A stretch of DNA of 20,066 nt, from positions 1 through 20,066 of the forward strand of contig JAEWIX010000063.1 in assembly GCA_023386885.1 (NCBI GenBank), written 5' to 3'. Shown piece by piece: positions 5,980 to 12,965 of the stretch. A program made the translations under genes and the position numbers. This DNA is from Pseudomonadota bacterium. Lineage in GTDB: Bacteria > Pseudomonadota > Alphaproteobacteria > Rhizobiales > Xanthobacteraceae. The notes under the pieces were generated by a model. It had not been told where the DNA came from. It searched no databases and saw only the letters and a program-made list of their open reading frames with translations. Each line of letters starts with the position of its first letter. The stretch's first letter is position 1.

Positions 5980-7092
5980 TTATGCGGCGTCCAGCGACGA
6001 GAATTTCTCCCGCAGGCCACGCGCGCTTTCGGATACGGCGACGAGGTTGCCGGAAATTTCGCTCACCGCCGCGCTCTGCCGCGCGATCGCCTCGCTCTCG
6101 GTCGCGACGCCCTGATCGATCGCCTGCACGAGCTTGTGCGATCCATCGACCTGCGCCAGCGCGGTGGCAATCGCCGCGCGGATTTCGTTCGCCTGCACCG
6201 TCACCTGCCGGGTGGCTTCCTCGGCCTCGTTGGCCAGCGCCTTCACCTCGCCCGCCACCACGTTGAAGCCGCGTCCGTATTCGCCGCTGCGCGCCGCCTC
6301 GATGGCTGCGTTGAGCGCCAGCAGCTTGGTCTTGCGCGAGACGTCGGTGATGACCTTGACGAAGTTCTCGATGTGCCGCGTGATCTGCCCGAGTTCGTCG
6401 AGATGGGCGGTGAGCGTTTCGATGCTCGACACCGTCTCCTGACAGCGCTGCATGTTGCCCTTATTGAGATCGACGATGCTCTGGATGGTGGCGTCGAGCG
6501 CCTGCGCCGCGCCGGCCATCGACTCCAGATCATGCGTCACGTCGCGCTCGAAGGCTTGCAGCAACGGTTCGGATGCCTGCCGGAACGCGGTCTGCGCGGC
6601 GGCGTGGTCATAAGCCGAGATCGCGTGGGACAGATCGAGGAAGAACATCCGCACCACGGCGGCGAGCGAGTCCTTTATGCGCGAAGCGTCCTCTCCCGTG
6701 CCGAGATGATGCTCGACCACGACGCCGAGAAACTTCTCGAGCAGCACGGCGGAACTGGCGACATAGAGATCGTTGGTCACCCCGCATTTTTCGTGCACGG
6801 TGCCGATCTTGCGCGCGACGGTCTGGAATTCCGCGCTGGGCGTACCCTCGAACACCCGTGCCCAATGCGCGAACTGCACGCCGTTGATATGCGCCACCAA
6901 TCCGCCGGCATCGATGCCCTGTCGCGTGCAGGCCGCCTCGACCATGGCTTTGAATTGGGGAAATGCCAGAATGCGCCCGTAAAAGGCGTTGATCGCATCG
7001 TCCTGCTTGCCGAGTAAATCCGGCTTCAGCACACGAAGTTTTTCAGCGTCGGCCGGCTCGAGGCCGACCAGCGCGGCAAAATCGATCGACAT
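5980..7092 (-). CDS. Globin-coupled methyl-accepting chemotaxis protein (soluble heme sensor)
   Basis: A 370-residue protein. Residues about 10-160 form a protoglobin-type sensor: FYGRILAFPQF places Y38 at the distal B10 position and ARKIGTVHEKCGVTNDLY places H100 as the proximal heme ligand, as in HemAT. Residues about 180-365 are a long coiled-coil signalling domain with the conserved hairpin tip KTKLLALNAAIEAARSGEYG then GRGFNVVAGEVKALANEAEE. There is no signal peptide, membrane segment or HAMP domain, so it should be a cytoplasmic O2/redox sensor controlling a CheA kinase or another partner. The ATG at 7092 is chosen with GGGGA about seven bases upstream; a GTG two codons earlier is also possible. 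No che genes lie in the window. It follows the aldo/keto reductase by 95 bases. Confidence 0.92.
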   Translation of the reverse strand: MSIDFAALVGLEPADAEKLRVLKPDLLGKQDDAINAFYGRILAFPQFKAMVEAACTRQGIDAGGLVAHINGVQFAHWARVFEGTPSAEFQTVARKIGTVHEKCGVTNDLYVASSAVLLEKFLGVVVEHHLGTGEDASRIKDSLAAVVRMFFLDLSHAISAYDHAAAQTAFRQASEPLLQAFERDVTHDLESMAGAAQALDATIQSIVDLNKGNMQRCQETVSSIETLTAHLDELGQITRHIENFVKVITDVSRKTKLLALNAAIEAARSGEYGRGFNVVAGEVKALANEAEEATRQVTVQANEIRAAIATALAQVDGSHKLVQAIDQGVATESEAIARQSAAVSEISGNLVAVSESARGLREKFSSLDAA

Positions 7093-7159
7093 GCGCACGT
7101 CCCCAGTTTCACAACCATGACGCGCTTCGAAAATTAAGATCGCGTTGAAACGGAGATAT

Positions 7160-7185
7160 CGATGCGTCGCATCGGCATTGCCGAT
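7160..7185. other. Two overlapping, mutually exclusive hairpins after the aldo/keto reductase
   Basis: CGATGC-GTC-GCATCG (7160-7174) and ATCGGC-ATT-GCCGAT (7171-7185) are each perfect 6-bp stems with 3-base loops, and they share bases 7171-7174, so only one can form at a time. They lie immediately after the minus-strand stop codon at 7188. No T-run follows, so termination is uncertain. Confidence 0.5.
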
Positions 7186-7187
7186 AG

Positions 7188-8207
7188 TTACGCCGTTGTC
7201 GCCGTGCGGGCGCGGCGGCCCTCGATCGGATAGGCCGGATCGTTGAAGCCGGGCGTCGAGGGATGGCCGGTCGTCACCAGACGATCGATCAAGGCTTCAT
7301 CCTCCGCAGTAAAGCGATAATCGAGTGCGCCCGGATAGTCGTCCCACTGTTCCTCGGTGCGCGGCCCCGCGATCACCGAACTGACAAAGCCGCTGTTGAG
7401 CACCCACGCCACCGCGAACTGCCCGGCGGTGATGCCGCGCGCCTCGGCATGCTTGCGAATTTCGCGCGCCAGCTTGAGCGATTCCGGCCGCCACTCGGTC
7501 TGCATCATGCGGGTGTCGTTGCGGCCGGCGCGACTGTCCTTGTCCGGCGCCGTGTCGGGATCGTACTTGCCGGTGAGTACCCCGCGCGCCAGCGGACTGT
7601 AAGGCACTACGCCGAGGCCGTAGAAGCCGCAGGCCGGCAAATGCTCGACCTCCGGCATCCGGTTCATCGCGTTGTAGTAGGGCTGGCTGACCACCGGTCG
7701 CTCGATGCCGAGTCGGTCGCAGATGTTGCAGATTTCCGCAACACGCCAGCCGCGATAATTCGAGACGCCGAAATAACGCACCTTGCCGTCGCGGATCAGG
7801 TCGCCCATCGCGCGCACCGTCTCAATGAGCGGCGTCGCGTGGTCTTCCTTGTGCAGATAGTAAATGTCGATGACCTCGGTGCCGAGCCGCTTGAGGCTTT
7901 CCTCGCAGGCATCGAACACCCAGCGCCGCGACAGCCCGACGCGATTGGGATCCTTGCCCATCGGATTGGCGAGCTTGGTTGCCAGCACCCAATGCTGCCG
8001 CTGCGCGGCGATGGCACGGCCGACCACTTCCTCGGAGGTGCCGTTGGAATACGCATCGGCCGTGTCGATGAAATTGATGCCGGCGTCGCGCGCCTTGTCG
8101 ACGATGCGCTTCGAGGTCGGCTCGTCGGTCGGGCCGCCGAACATCATGGTGCCGAGGCAGAGCGGCGAGACCTTCAGACCACTACGACCCAACTGACGAT
8201 ACTGCAT
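7188..8207 (-). CDS. Aldo/keto reductase
   Basis: A 339-residue NADPH-dependent oxidoreductase of the AKR superfamily (TIM barrel). The start MQYRQLGRSGLKVSPLCLGT is typical. The catalytic tetrad is visible: D48 in INFIDTADAY, Y53, K78 in VLATKLANP and H119 in IYYLHKED. The cofactor end includes YSPLARGVLTGKY and SSVIAGPRTEEQ. It would reduce an aldehyde or ketone in the cytoplasm; the substrate is not identifiable. It is closest in look to the AKR11/AKR14-type 'YghZ-like' reductases. GGGGAA lies about six bases before the ATG. The stop of the thioesterase gene is only 15 bases upstream, so the two are probably one transcription unit, with the globin-coupled sensor 95 bases downstream. Confidence 0.93.
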   Translation of the reverse strand: MQYRQLGRSGLKVSPLCLGTMMFGGPTDEPTSKRIVDKARDAGINFIDTADAYSNGTSEEVVGRAIAAQRQHWVLATKLANPMGKDPNRVGLSRRWVFDACEESLKRLGTEVIDIYYLHKEDHATPLIETVRAMGDLIRDGKVRYFGVSNYRGWRVAEICNICDRLGIERPVVSQPYYNAMNRMPEVEHLPACGFYGLGVVPYSPLARGVLTGKYDPDTAPDKDSRAGRNDTRMMQTEWRPESLKLAREIRKHAEARGITAGQFAVAWVLNSGFVSSVIAGPRTEEQWDDYPGALDYRFTAEDEALIDRLVTTGHPSTPGFNDPAYPIEGRRARTATTA

Positions 8208-8222
8208 CGGACGTTCCCCGTT

Positions 8223-8657
8223 CTATTTGCCGGCGTGACCGCCGCGCATGATCTTGAACACGCCGTTGGCGAGCAGGATGCAACGGCCGTCGACATTCAA
8301 TTCGGCGCTCATGAAGATCAGCGTCTTGGTACTGCGGACCATGCGCGGCACCGAGACGATCAGATCACCGATCCGCGCGGCGTCGATGAAATGCGTGTCC
8401 ATCTGGATGGTGGCGAGATGTTCGGAGCCGGATTCGTAACGCGCCGTCATGCCGCAAGTGCGGTCCGCCAGCGTCATCAACAACCCGCCCTGCACCAGTC
8501 CACGCCGGTTGCGATGCTTGCGCTGGCCTTCGATGGCGTATTCGTGCCGACCGTCCACCAGGCGGTGCCACAGCGGCCCGACATAACCGATGAAGCCGTC
8601 GTCCTCGAGAATGCTCCAGCCCTGCGCCGGCAGGCCGGATTCCATCACGTCATTCAT
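8223..8657 (-). CDS. PaaI-type hot-dog fold thioesterase
   Basis: A 144-residue single hot-dog protein. The central segment H48-R-N50-R-R-G53-L-V-Q56-G-G58-LLMTLAD65 matches the family pattern H-x-N-x-x-G-x-x-H-G-G-x-x-x-x-L-x-D, except that the usual His before G-G is Gln. Later strands include ATIQMDTHFIDAARIGD and LIFMSAELNVDGR, as in acyl-CoA thioesterases of the PaaI/YiiD type. It would hydrolyse an acyl-CoA or aryl-acyl-CoA in the cytoplasm. The Gln substitution may alter or remove activity, although related proteins with variants at this site exist. AAGGG sits about eight bases before the ATG. It is the first gene of the thioesterase / aldo-keto reductase pair. Confidence 0.82.
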   Translation of the reverse strand: MNDVMESGLPAQGWSILEDDGFIGYVGPLWHRLVDGRHEYAIEGQRKHRNRRGLVQGGLLMTLADRTCGMTARYESGSEHLATIQMDTHFIDAARIGDLIVSVPRMVRSTKTLIFMSAELNVDGRCILLANGVFKIMRGGHAGK

Positions 8658-8749
8658 TGCTCGCCCTTGAAACCTGTCGGGGCGACAATCACGACATTTT
8701 CACCGTCCGCGCAAGGCGCGAAAACGGATGGGCGGGCTGCGACGAAAAA

Positions 8750-8959
8750 TCAGCGCCGCCGCGGACGCAGCAGGAACAAGCCGTAGAGCAGGATCGGCAG
8801 CAGCAGGGTCAGCCACGACACGCCGTCCCAGACGCCGTCACCGACCAGCGCCGCGACCAGCCCGATGGTGGAGAGCACGCCGATCACCAGCGGCCACGTA
8901 AAGATCTGCGACAACGTCTGCCGCGATGCGCGCACGGGCGGCGTCTTCAACATCGTCAT
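8750..8959 (-). CDS. Small two-helix membrane protein in the siderophore operon
   Basis: A 69-residue protein with two hydrophobic segments, about residues 20-40 (FTWPLVIGVLSTIGLVAALV) and 47-64 (VSWLTLLLPILLYGLFLL), separated by a short acidic turn (GDGVWDG) and ending in a positively charged RPRRR tail. I do not recognise a named family, but similar small proteins accompany PepSY-type genes in related genomes. Its ATG at 8959 overlaps the stop of the PepSY gene (ATGA), so translation is coupled, which supports it being real and a partner of that protein in the inner membrane. An ATG two codons later is an alternative start. Function is unknown; a stabilising or accessory subunit role is inference. 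Confidence 0.75.
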   Translation of the reverse strand: MTMLKTPPVRASRQTLSQIFTWPLVIGVLSTIGLVAALVGDGVWDGVSWLTLLLPILLYGLFLLRPRRR

Positions 8960-10134
8960 GACGTCACCGCCTGTCCTTCGATCCGCTGAGGACTGGCACT
9001 GGCGCGCGCCGCGCTGGCCGCCGGCTTGCGCCGCCGCAGCCACAGATAGAGCCCGGTCCACAGGATCACGATGGTGATGATATCGAGGATCGCCCAGATG
9101 ATCTTCAGCGGCATGCCGCCGTAGTCGCCGAAATGCAGCGGCTGCGACAGGAACAGTGCCGAGACGTACCACGGCATGTCGCGGCTATCGGTCAGCTTGC
9201 CGGTCTCGGCGTCGATCAGCGCCGGCTTCAGCAGCCGCGAGGTCACCGGCGTGTCGCCGCGCATGAACACCGTGTAGTGGCTCTTGCTGGAGAAGATCGA
9301 ACCCGGATAAGCGACGAACGCCGCCTGCATATGCGGAATGGTTTTGCGCGCGACATCGACTGCGTCCTGCACCGGCGTCAGCTTGGCTGGGATCTCGCGG
9401 CCCTTGTATTGCGCGGTCATCTCGGCTAGCTGGCCGTATTGCCACGCCTTCAATACAAGATCGGCCCAGGTGTTGATGACGCCGGTGAAGCCGACCACCA
9501 GGGTCCACATCACCAGCAGGATGCCGGCGAGGTTATGCACGTCGAGCCGACGCACGATGCGCGGCCGATCCTTGCGGTAGGCGCCGAAGCGCAACTTCCG
9601 CATCGACGGCGCATAGACCACGATGCCGGAAATCACCGCGACGCAGAACAGGATGCCCATCAGCCCGAGGAATAGTTTGCCCGGCAGGCCCGCGAACATG
9701 TCGGTGTGCAGCTTCAGCATGATGTAGGTGAAGCGCCCGGTGACGTCGGGCGAATCCAGGAACGCGCCGGTGTGCGCGTCCACCCGCGCCAAACGGTTGT
9801 TGACCGGATTGGCGTTGATCGTCGGCCCGAGCGAAATCAGCAGCGCGTCGGGTTCGTCGCGATCGAAGATCAGGAAGTGCGGCACCTGCCCCGGAAATTT
9901 CACCAGCGCGTTGGCGACGGCCTGATCGAGATTGGTTTTCGGCGTTCCCGGCGGCACGACGCTGGGATCCACCTCCTCATGCAGCAGATGGTCGATCTCG
10001 TGATGGAAGATCAACGGCAATCCGGTGATGCACAGCATCAGCATGAAGACGGTGCAGACAATGCTGGACCACTTGTGGACCCAGTGCCAGCGGCGAAGCG
10101 GTCTTGTTCCAGAAATCACAATGCGTCCTACCAC
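8956..10134 (-). CDS. PepSY-associated inner-membrane protein (FegB/PiuB-like siderophore iron utilisation)
   Basis: A 392-residue PepSY-TM protein. Four membrane segments are visible: about 24-44, 152-176, 200-222 and 346-366, the last followed by LWLRRRK. Conserved His appear near the membrane in WHWVHKW (H17, H20), LKLHTDMFAG, DVHNLAGI and the family hallmark PLHFGDYGGMPLKIIW. The periplasmic loops carry the PepSY regions (NLDQAVANALVKFPG; DAVDVARKTIPHMQ). Related proteins such as FegB of Bradyrhizobium japonicum are required for use of ferrichrome iron, probably as heme-containing reductases. Translation from GTG at 10134 is the longest option; a GTG at 10119 has AGGA six bases upstream and may be the real start. 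It lies 167 bases after the TonB receptor and overlaps the next small gene by four bases. Confidence 0.88.
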   Translation of the reverse strand: MVGRIVISGTRPLRRWHWVHKWSSIVCTVFMLMLCITGLPLIFHHEIDHLLHEEVDPSVVPPGTPKTNLDQAVANALVKFPGQVPHFLIFDRDEPDALLISLGPTINANPVNNRLARVDAHTGAFLDSPDVTGRFTYIMLKLHTDMFAGLPGKLFLGLMGILFCVAVISGIVVYAPSMRKLRFGAYRKDRPRIVRRLDVHNLAGILLVMWTLVVGFTGVINTWADLVLKAWQYGQLAEMTAQYKGREIPAKLTPVQDAVDVARKTIPHMQAAFVAYPGSIFSSKSHYTVFMRGDTPVTSRLLKPALIDAETGKLTDSRDMPWYVSALFLSQPLHFGDYGGMPLKIIWAILDIITIVILWTGLYLWLRRRKPAASAARASASPQRIEGQAVTS

Positions 10135-10196
10135 TCGATGCGATCAGGTTGACACAACTCCCGAACCGCGACGAGGCCGCGGCTTGAAAAGCGATT

Positions 10197-10243
10197 GCCG
10201 CTCCCCGAGGACATCGCGACGCGACAATCACACGGGGAGCGGC
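10197..10243 (-). terminator. Strong stem-loop between receptor and PepSY genes (attenuator or terminator)
   Basis: GCCGCTCCCCG (10197-10207) and CGGGGAGCGGC (10233-10243) form a perfect 11-bp stem; the 25-base loop contains a nested TCGC-GAC-GCGA stem. Read on the minus strand, a moderately T-rich tract (AATCGCTTTTC) follows. This could partly terminate transcription after the receptor gene or stabilise its mRNA. Confidence 0.5.
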
Positions 10244-10301
10244 TTGGTCCGAACCGCAAAGGGTTCGTCTCAGTTCCAGCGATGCTTCGGCTCACCGAGC
10301 A

Positions 10302-12629
10302 TCACTTCGTTATCAGCCCCGAAACAGGCTCCGGGCTCCAGCTATACTTCAGCGTGCCGAGAATGGTGCGGCCCTGGCCCAGTGCGCAATACGGCAGACC
10401 CGTGAAGCACGACTGGACATAGTAGCGGTCGGTCAGGTTCCTTGCGTTGATCTGCGCCGACAAGCCTCTCAGGTCGGGACGCGTGTAGCCGAAGTCGTAG
10501 CTGATCGCGGCATCGACCACCGTATAGGCCGGAATGTTGAGCGTGTTGGCATAGTCGCCGAAGGTGTCGCCGACATAGCGCACGCCCGCGCCAAGTCCAA
10601 GACCCGCCAGCGGCCCGTCATGCCAGGTGTACTTGCCCCACAGCGATGCCTGATCGCGCGCGGTGTTGATCATGTCCTTGCCGACATTGCCGGCGATGCT
10701 CGCGCTTACCTTCGGATCGAGGTGGCTGTAGCCGGCGACGATCTCGAATTCGCGGGTGATGTTGCCCTTGGCCTCCAGTTCGAAGCCGCGCACGTGCATC
10801 GCGTCAGTCTGGGTGTTGAAGAACGGGTTGGCGGGGTCCGCCGTCAACACGTTGTTCTGCCGGGTGTCGAAGTAAGCGGCGGTCAGCATCAGGTTGGTGC
10901 CGAGCGGCTGATACTTGATACCGAACTCGATGTTGTCACCGGTGGTCGGCTTGAAGGTATTGCCGAACAAGTCTGCGCCGAGGTTCGGCGTGAACGAGGT
11001 CGAATAGGTGACGTAGGGCGACACGCCGTTGTCGAACAGATAGTTCAGACCGACGCGACCGGTCTGCGCCGTATCGCTGCGCGAATAGTTGCCCGCCATC
11101 GGATAGATGCCGGCGCTGGTGAACGCGGTGTTCACGATGTCCTGACGGCCGGAGAGCGTCAGCGTCCAGCGATCGAACTTGATCTGGTCCTGCAGATAGA
11201 AGCCGGCCTGGGTCTGATGATCGTCGCGCTTGATGAACGGCGGCACCAGCGAATCCCACGACGGAATCGCCGCGCCATAGACTGGATTGAACGCATCGAT
11301 CGGCGGGAAGGCGTAGGTGATGCGGAATTCCGAACTTGCCTTCATGTGGGTGTAGTCGAAGCCGCCCAGCACCTTGTGCGTCACCGGCCCGGTGCGGAAA
11401 TCCGCCTGCAACTGGTTGTCGAGGGTGAGGTTCTGGGTGCGCGCGCGAACGTAGTCATAGGAACGCAGCACCAGGTTGTTGCCGATCATGCCTTCGGGAC
11501 GGATCGAGTGCAGGTCCTGCGTCGCCTCGGTGTAGCGGAAGTTCTGTCGGAACTGGACGTTGTTGTCGAAGCGATGCTCGAAGGCATAGCCGAGCGCCAT
11601 CTGCTCCAGCAGGTAGCCGTCGGCACCCGGCTCGCCGAGATAGGTGCTGCGATTGATGCGGCCGAGCGGATTGCCGGAGAACGCCACCTGCCCCGGCACG
11701 TATTGCTGGTAACCCTTGTTGTCGATCTTCTGATAGTGCGACAGGATCGTGAAGCTGGTGTCGGCATTCGGCCGCCACGTCAGGCTCGGCGCGATGAAGA
11801 TCTTGTTGTCCTGAACGAAATTCACCTCGGTGTTGCTCTGCCGGAACAAGCCGACGAGACGATAGAGCCATTCGCCGGCGGCATCCATCGGACCGCCGAT
11901 GTCGAACGCGCCCTGATAGCGATCGTAGGATCCGAACGTGCCCTCAACGCTGTAATGCGGCGTTGCCTGCGGCCGCTTGCTGATCATGTTGATGATACCG
12001 CCCGGATCGCTGGCGCCGTAGAGTCCCGACGACGGCCCCTTCAGCACTTCCAGCCGCTCGAGGCCGTAGGTCTCGATTTTCGGCGCGGCGAAGGTGGTGA
12101 CGTCGGACGGCAACCGCAGCCCGTCGAGATAGCGCGGCGCGTCGAAGCCGCGCACCTTGAAGTTGTCGAAGAACTGATTGGGACCGAAGCTCGGCACCGT
12201 GACGCCCGGCGTGTAACCGAGCGCCTGCGGCAGATCCTGCGCGCCCTGCGCCACCATCTGGTCGCGGGTGACGACAGACACCGACTGCGGCGTTTCGAGA
12301 ATCGGCGTGTCGGTCTTGCTGCTGGAAATGCTCTGCTTGGCGGAATAGCCGACCACCGGGCCGGTGCCGCGTTCGGCGGGAATGCTCGGGCCGGGACGCG
12401 AAACCGTCTGCTGCGACGGTGTGACCGGCGCGGGGCGCGGACGTGCACGACGGGTCGGCTGCGCGCGGCGTGCGGCACGCTGCTTCGGCGCGGTGACAGT
12501 GACGGTCGGCAATTCGGATGATTGTGCGACCACCTCGCCCGGCGCCATCGACAGAACGATCACACTTGCTGCTCCGAGAAGGCCAGCCCTTGTCAGAAAG
12601 TTTGCCTTGGCCCAACGCGTGCACGACAT
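10302..12629 (-). CDS. TonB-dependent siderophore receptor (FegA/FhuA-like)
   Basis: A 775-residue outer-membrane receptor. Residues 1-36 form a signal peptide (basic start, then LLGAASVIVLSMAPGEVVAQ, cut after AQ). A TonB box-like LPTVTVTA lies at 40-47, followed by an Arg/Pro/Ala-rich linker (51-80) and the plug (about 105-215) with DTPILETPQSVSVVTRDQM, QALGYTPGV, FKVRGFDAPRYLDG and GPSSGLYGASDPGGIINMIS. The rest is a 22-strand barrel typical of ferrichrome-type siderophore receptors. The start at 12629 is preferred because it gives a clean signal peptide and follows a G-rich site; the upstream ATG at 12692 adds 21 unlikely residues. The last barrel strand (RTILGTLKYSW) is followed by an 11-residue tail, which is unusual. 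Downstream PepSY genes make this a fegAB-like unit. Substrate ferrichrome is inference. Confidence 0.93.
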   Translation of the reverse strand: MSCTRWAKANFLTRAGLLGAASVIVLSMAPGEVVAQSSELPTVTVTAPKQRAARRAQPTRRARPRPAPVTPSQQTVSRPGPSIPAERGTGPVVGYSAKQSISSSKTDTPILETPQSVSVVTRDQMVAQGAQDLPQALGYTPGVTVPSFGPNQFFDNFKVRGFDAPRYLDGLRLPSDVTTFAAPKIETYGLERLEVLKGPSSGLYGASDPGGIINMISKRPQATPHYSVEGTFGSYDRYQGAFDIGGPMDAAGEWLYRLVGLFRQSNTEVNFVQDNKIFIAPSLTWRPNADTSFTILSHYQKIDNKGYQQYVPGQVAFSGNPLGRINRSTYLGEPGADGYLLEQMALGYAFEHRFDNNVQFRQNFRYTEATQDLHSIRPEGMIGNNLVLRSYDYVRARTQNLTLDNQLQADFRTGPVTHKVLGGFDYTHMKASSEFRITYAFPPIDAFNPVYGAAIPSWDSLVPPFIKRDDHQTQAGFYLQDQIKFDRWTLTLSGRQDIVNTAFTSAGIYPMAGNYSRSDTAQTGRVGLNYLFDNGVSPYVTYSTSFTPNLGADLFGNTFKPTTGDNIEFGIKYQPLGTNLMLTAAYFDTRQNNVLTADPANPFFNTQTDAMHVRGFELEAKGNITREFEIVAGYSHLDPKVSASIAGNVGKDMINTARDQASLWGKYTWHDGPLAGLGLGAGVRYVGDTFGDYANTLNIPAYTVVDAAISYDFGYTRPDLRGLSAQINARNLTDRYYVQSCFTGLPYCALGQGRTILGTLKYSWSPEPVSGLITK

Positions 12630-12652
12630 CTTCAAACCCCCGCTCCAATTTC

Positions 12653-12670
12653 CCACCGCATTGCCGGTGG
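12653..12670 (-). promoter_or_regulatory. Hairpin in the receptor mRNA leader
   Basis: CCACCG and CGGTGG form a 6-bp perfect stem with a 6-base loop, about 24 bases before the receptor start codon. It could influence ribosome access, but there is no evidence of a known riboswitch. Confidence 0.3.
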
Positions 12671-12772
12671 CGTGTTTGCCCCTCCTTATCATCCTCGGAA
12701 CGGAAGCCAGCCCTTGTGCGCTTAGAAGTCATTTAAACGCCACACATCATCATGCAGTGTTGCCGATGTGTC

Positions 12773-12804
12773 GCAAAAACCCTTGCGGCACAGGGATTTT
12801 TCGC
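12773..12804 (-). terminator. Terminator-like hairpin in the receptor leader
   Basis: GCAAAAACCCT and AGGGATTTTTCGC flank TGCGGCAC as an inverted repeat with one bulge. Because the stem ends in A- and T-tracts, it would look like an intrinsic terminator read from either strand. On the minus strand it would lie in the receptor leader if transcription starts near the 12-bp array. A further 7-bp inverted pair, ACACATC/GATGTGT, lies at 12742-12771. Confidence 0.4.
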
Positions 12805-12820
12805 ATTTTGATTTGATGGT

Positions 12821-12866
12821 TTCTAAGAAGACTTCTAAGAGAATTTCTAAGAAGAATTCTAAGCGC
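12821..12866. promoter_or_regulatory. Four-fold 12-bp direct repeat upstream of the siderophore receptor
   Basis: TTCTAAG occurs at 12821, 12833, 12845 and 12857, exactly 12 bp apart, in units such as TTCTAAGAAGAC and TTCTAAGAGAAT. On the receptor strand this reads as repeated CTTAGAA. TTAGAA/TTCTAA half-sites resemble those of the iron-control element bound by Irr in rhizobia, but here all are in direct orientation. A separate TTAGAAGTCATTTAAA lies at 12722-12737. Likely a multi-site operator for iron-responsive control; the protein is inferred, not shown. Confidence 0.5.
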
Positions 12867-12935
12867 GTCGTTCAAGGCAATGCTCGAAGAGCTACGTGAT
12901 TTCTCAGACTCGTTATTGAGTTCGTGCCCTCTGCG

Positions 12936-12956
12936 TCATTGCGAGCGAAGCGACGC
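12936..12956. repeat. Fragment of intergenic repeat related to 4846-4926
   Basis: GTCATTGCGAGCGAAGCGACG matches the outer arm of the repeat family at 4846-4926. It is a solitary arm without its inverted partner and leads directly into the tandem region. Confidence 0.5.
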
Positions 12957-12965
12957 CTCTCATTC

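Noticed and set aside
4834..7017. 727-codon plus-strand open frame
   Set aside because: It runs antisense through the GST and globin-coupled receptor genes, which have clear domains and ribosome sites. The frame is Arg/His-rich with no recognisable fold, a usual by-product of high GC.
7263..8786. 507-codon plus-strand open frame
   Set aside because: It is antisense to both the aldo/keto reductase and the thioesterase, which are well supported.
10620..12521. 633-codon plus-strand open frame
   Set aside because: It is the complement of the TonB-dependent receptor, with no ribosome site and no known motif.
12630..12740. Cobalamin riboswitch in the receptor leader
   Set aside because: GGTGGGAAATTGG gave a faint resemblance, but the conserved B12 box and the other core elements are not there, and the receptor looks siderophore-type.
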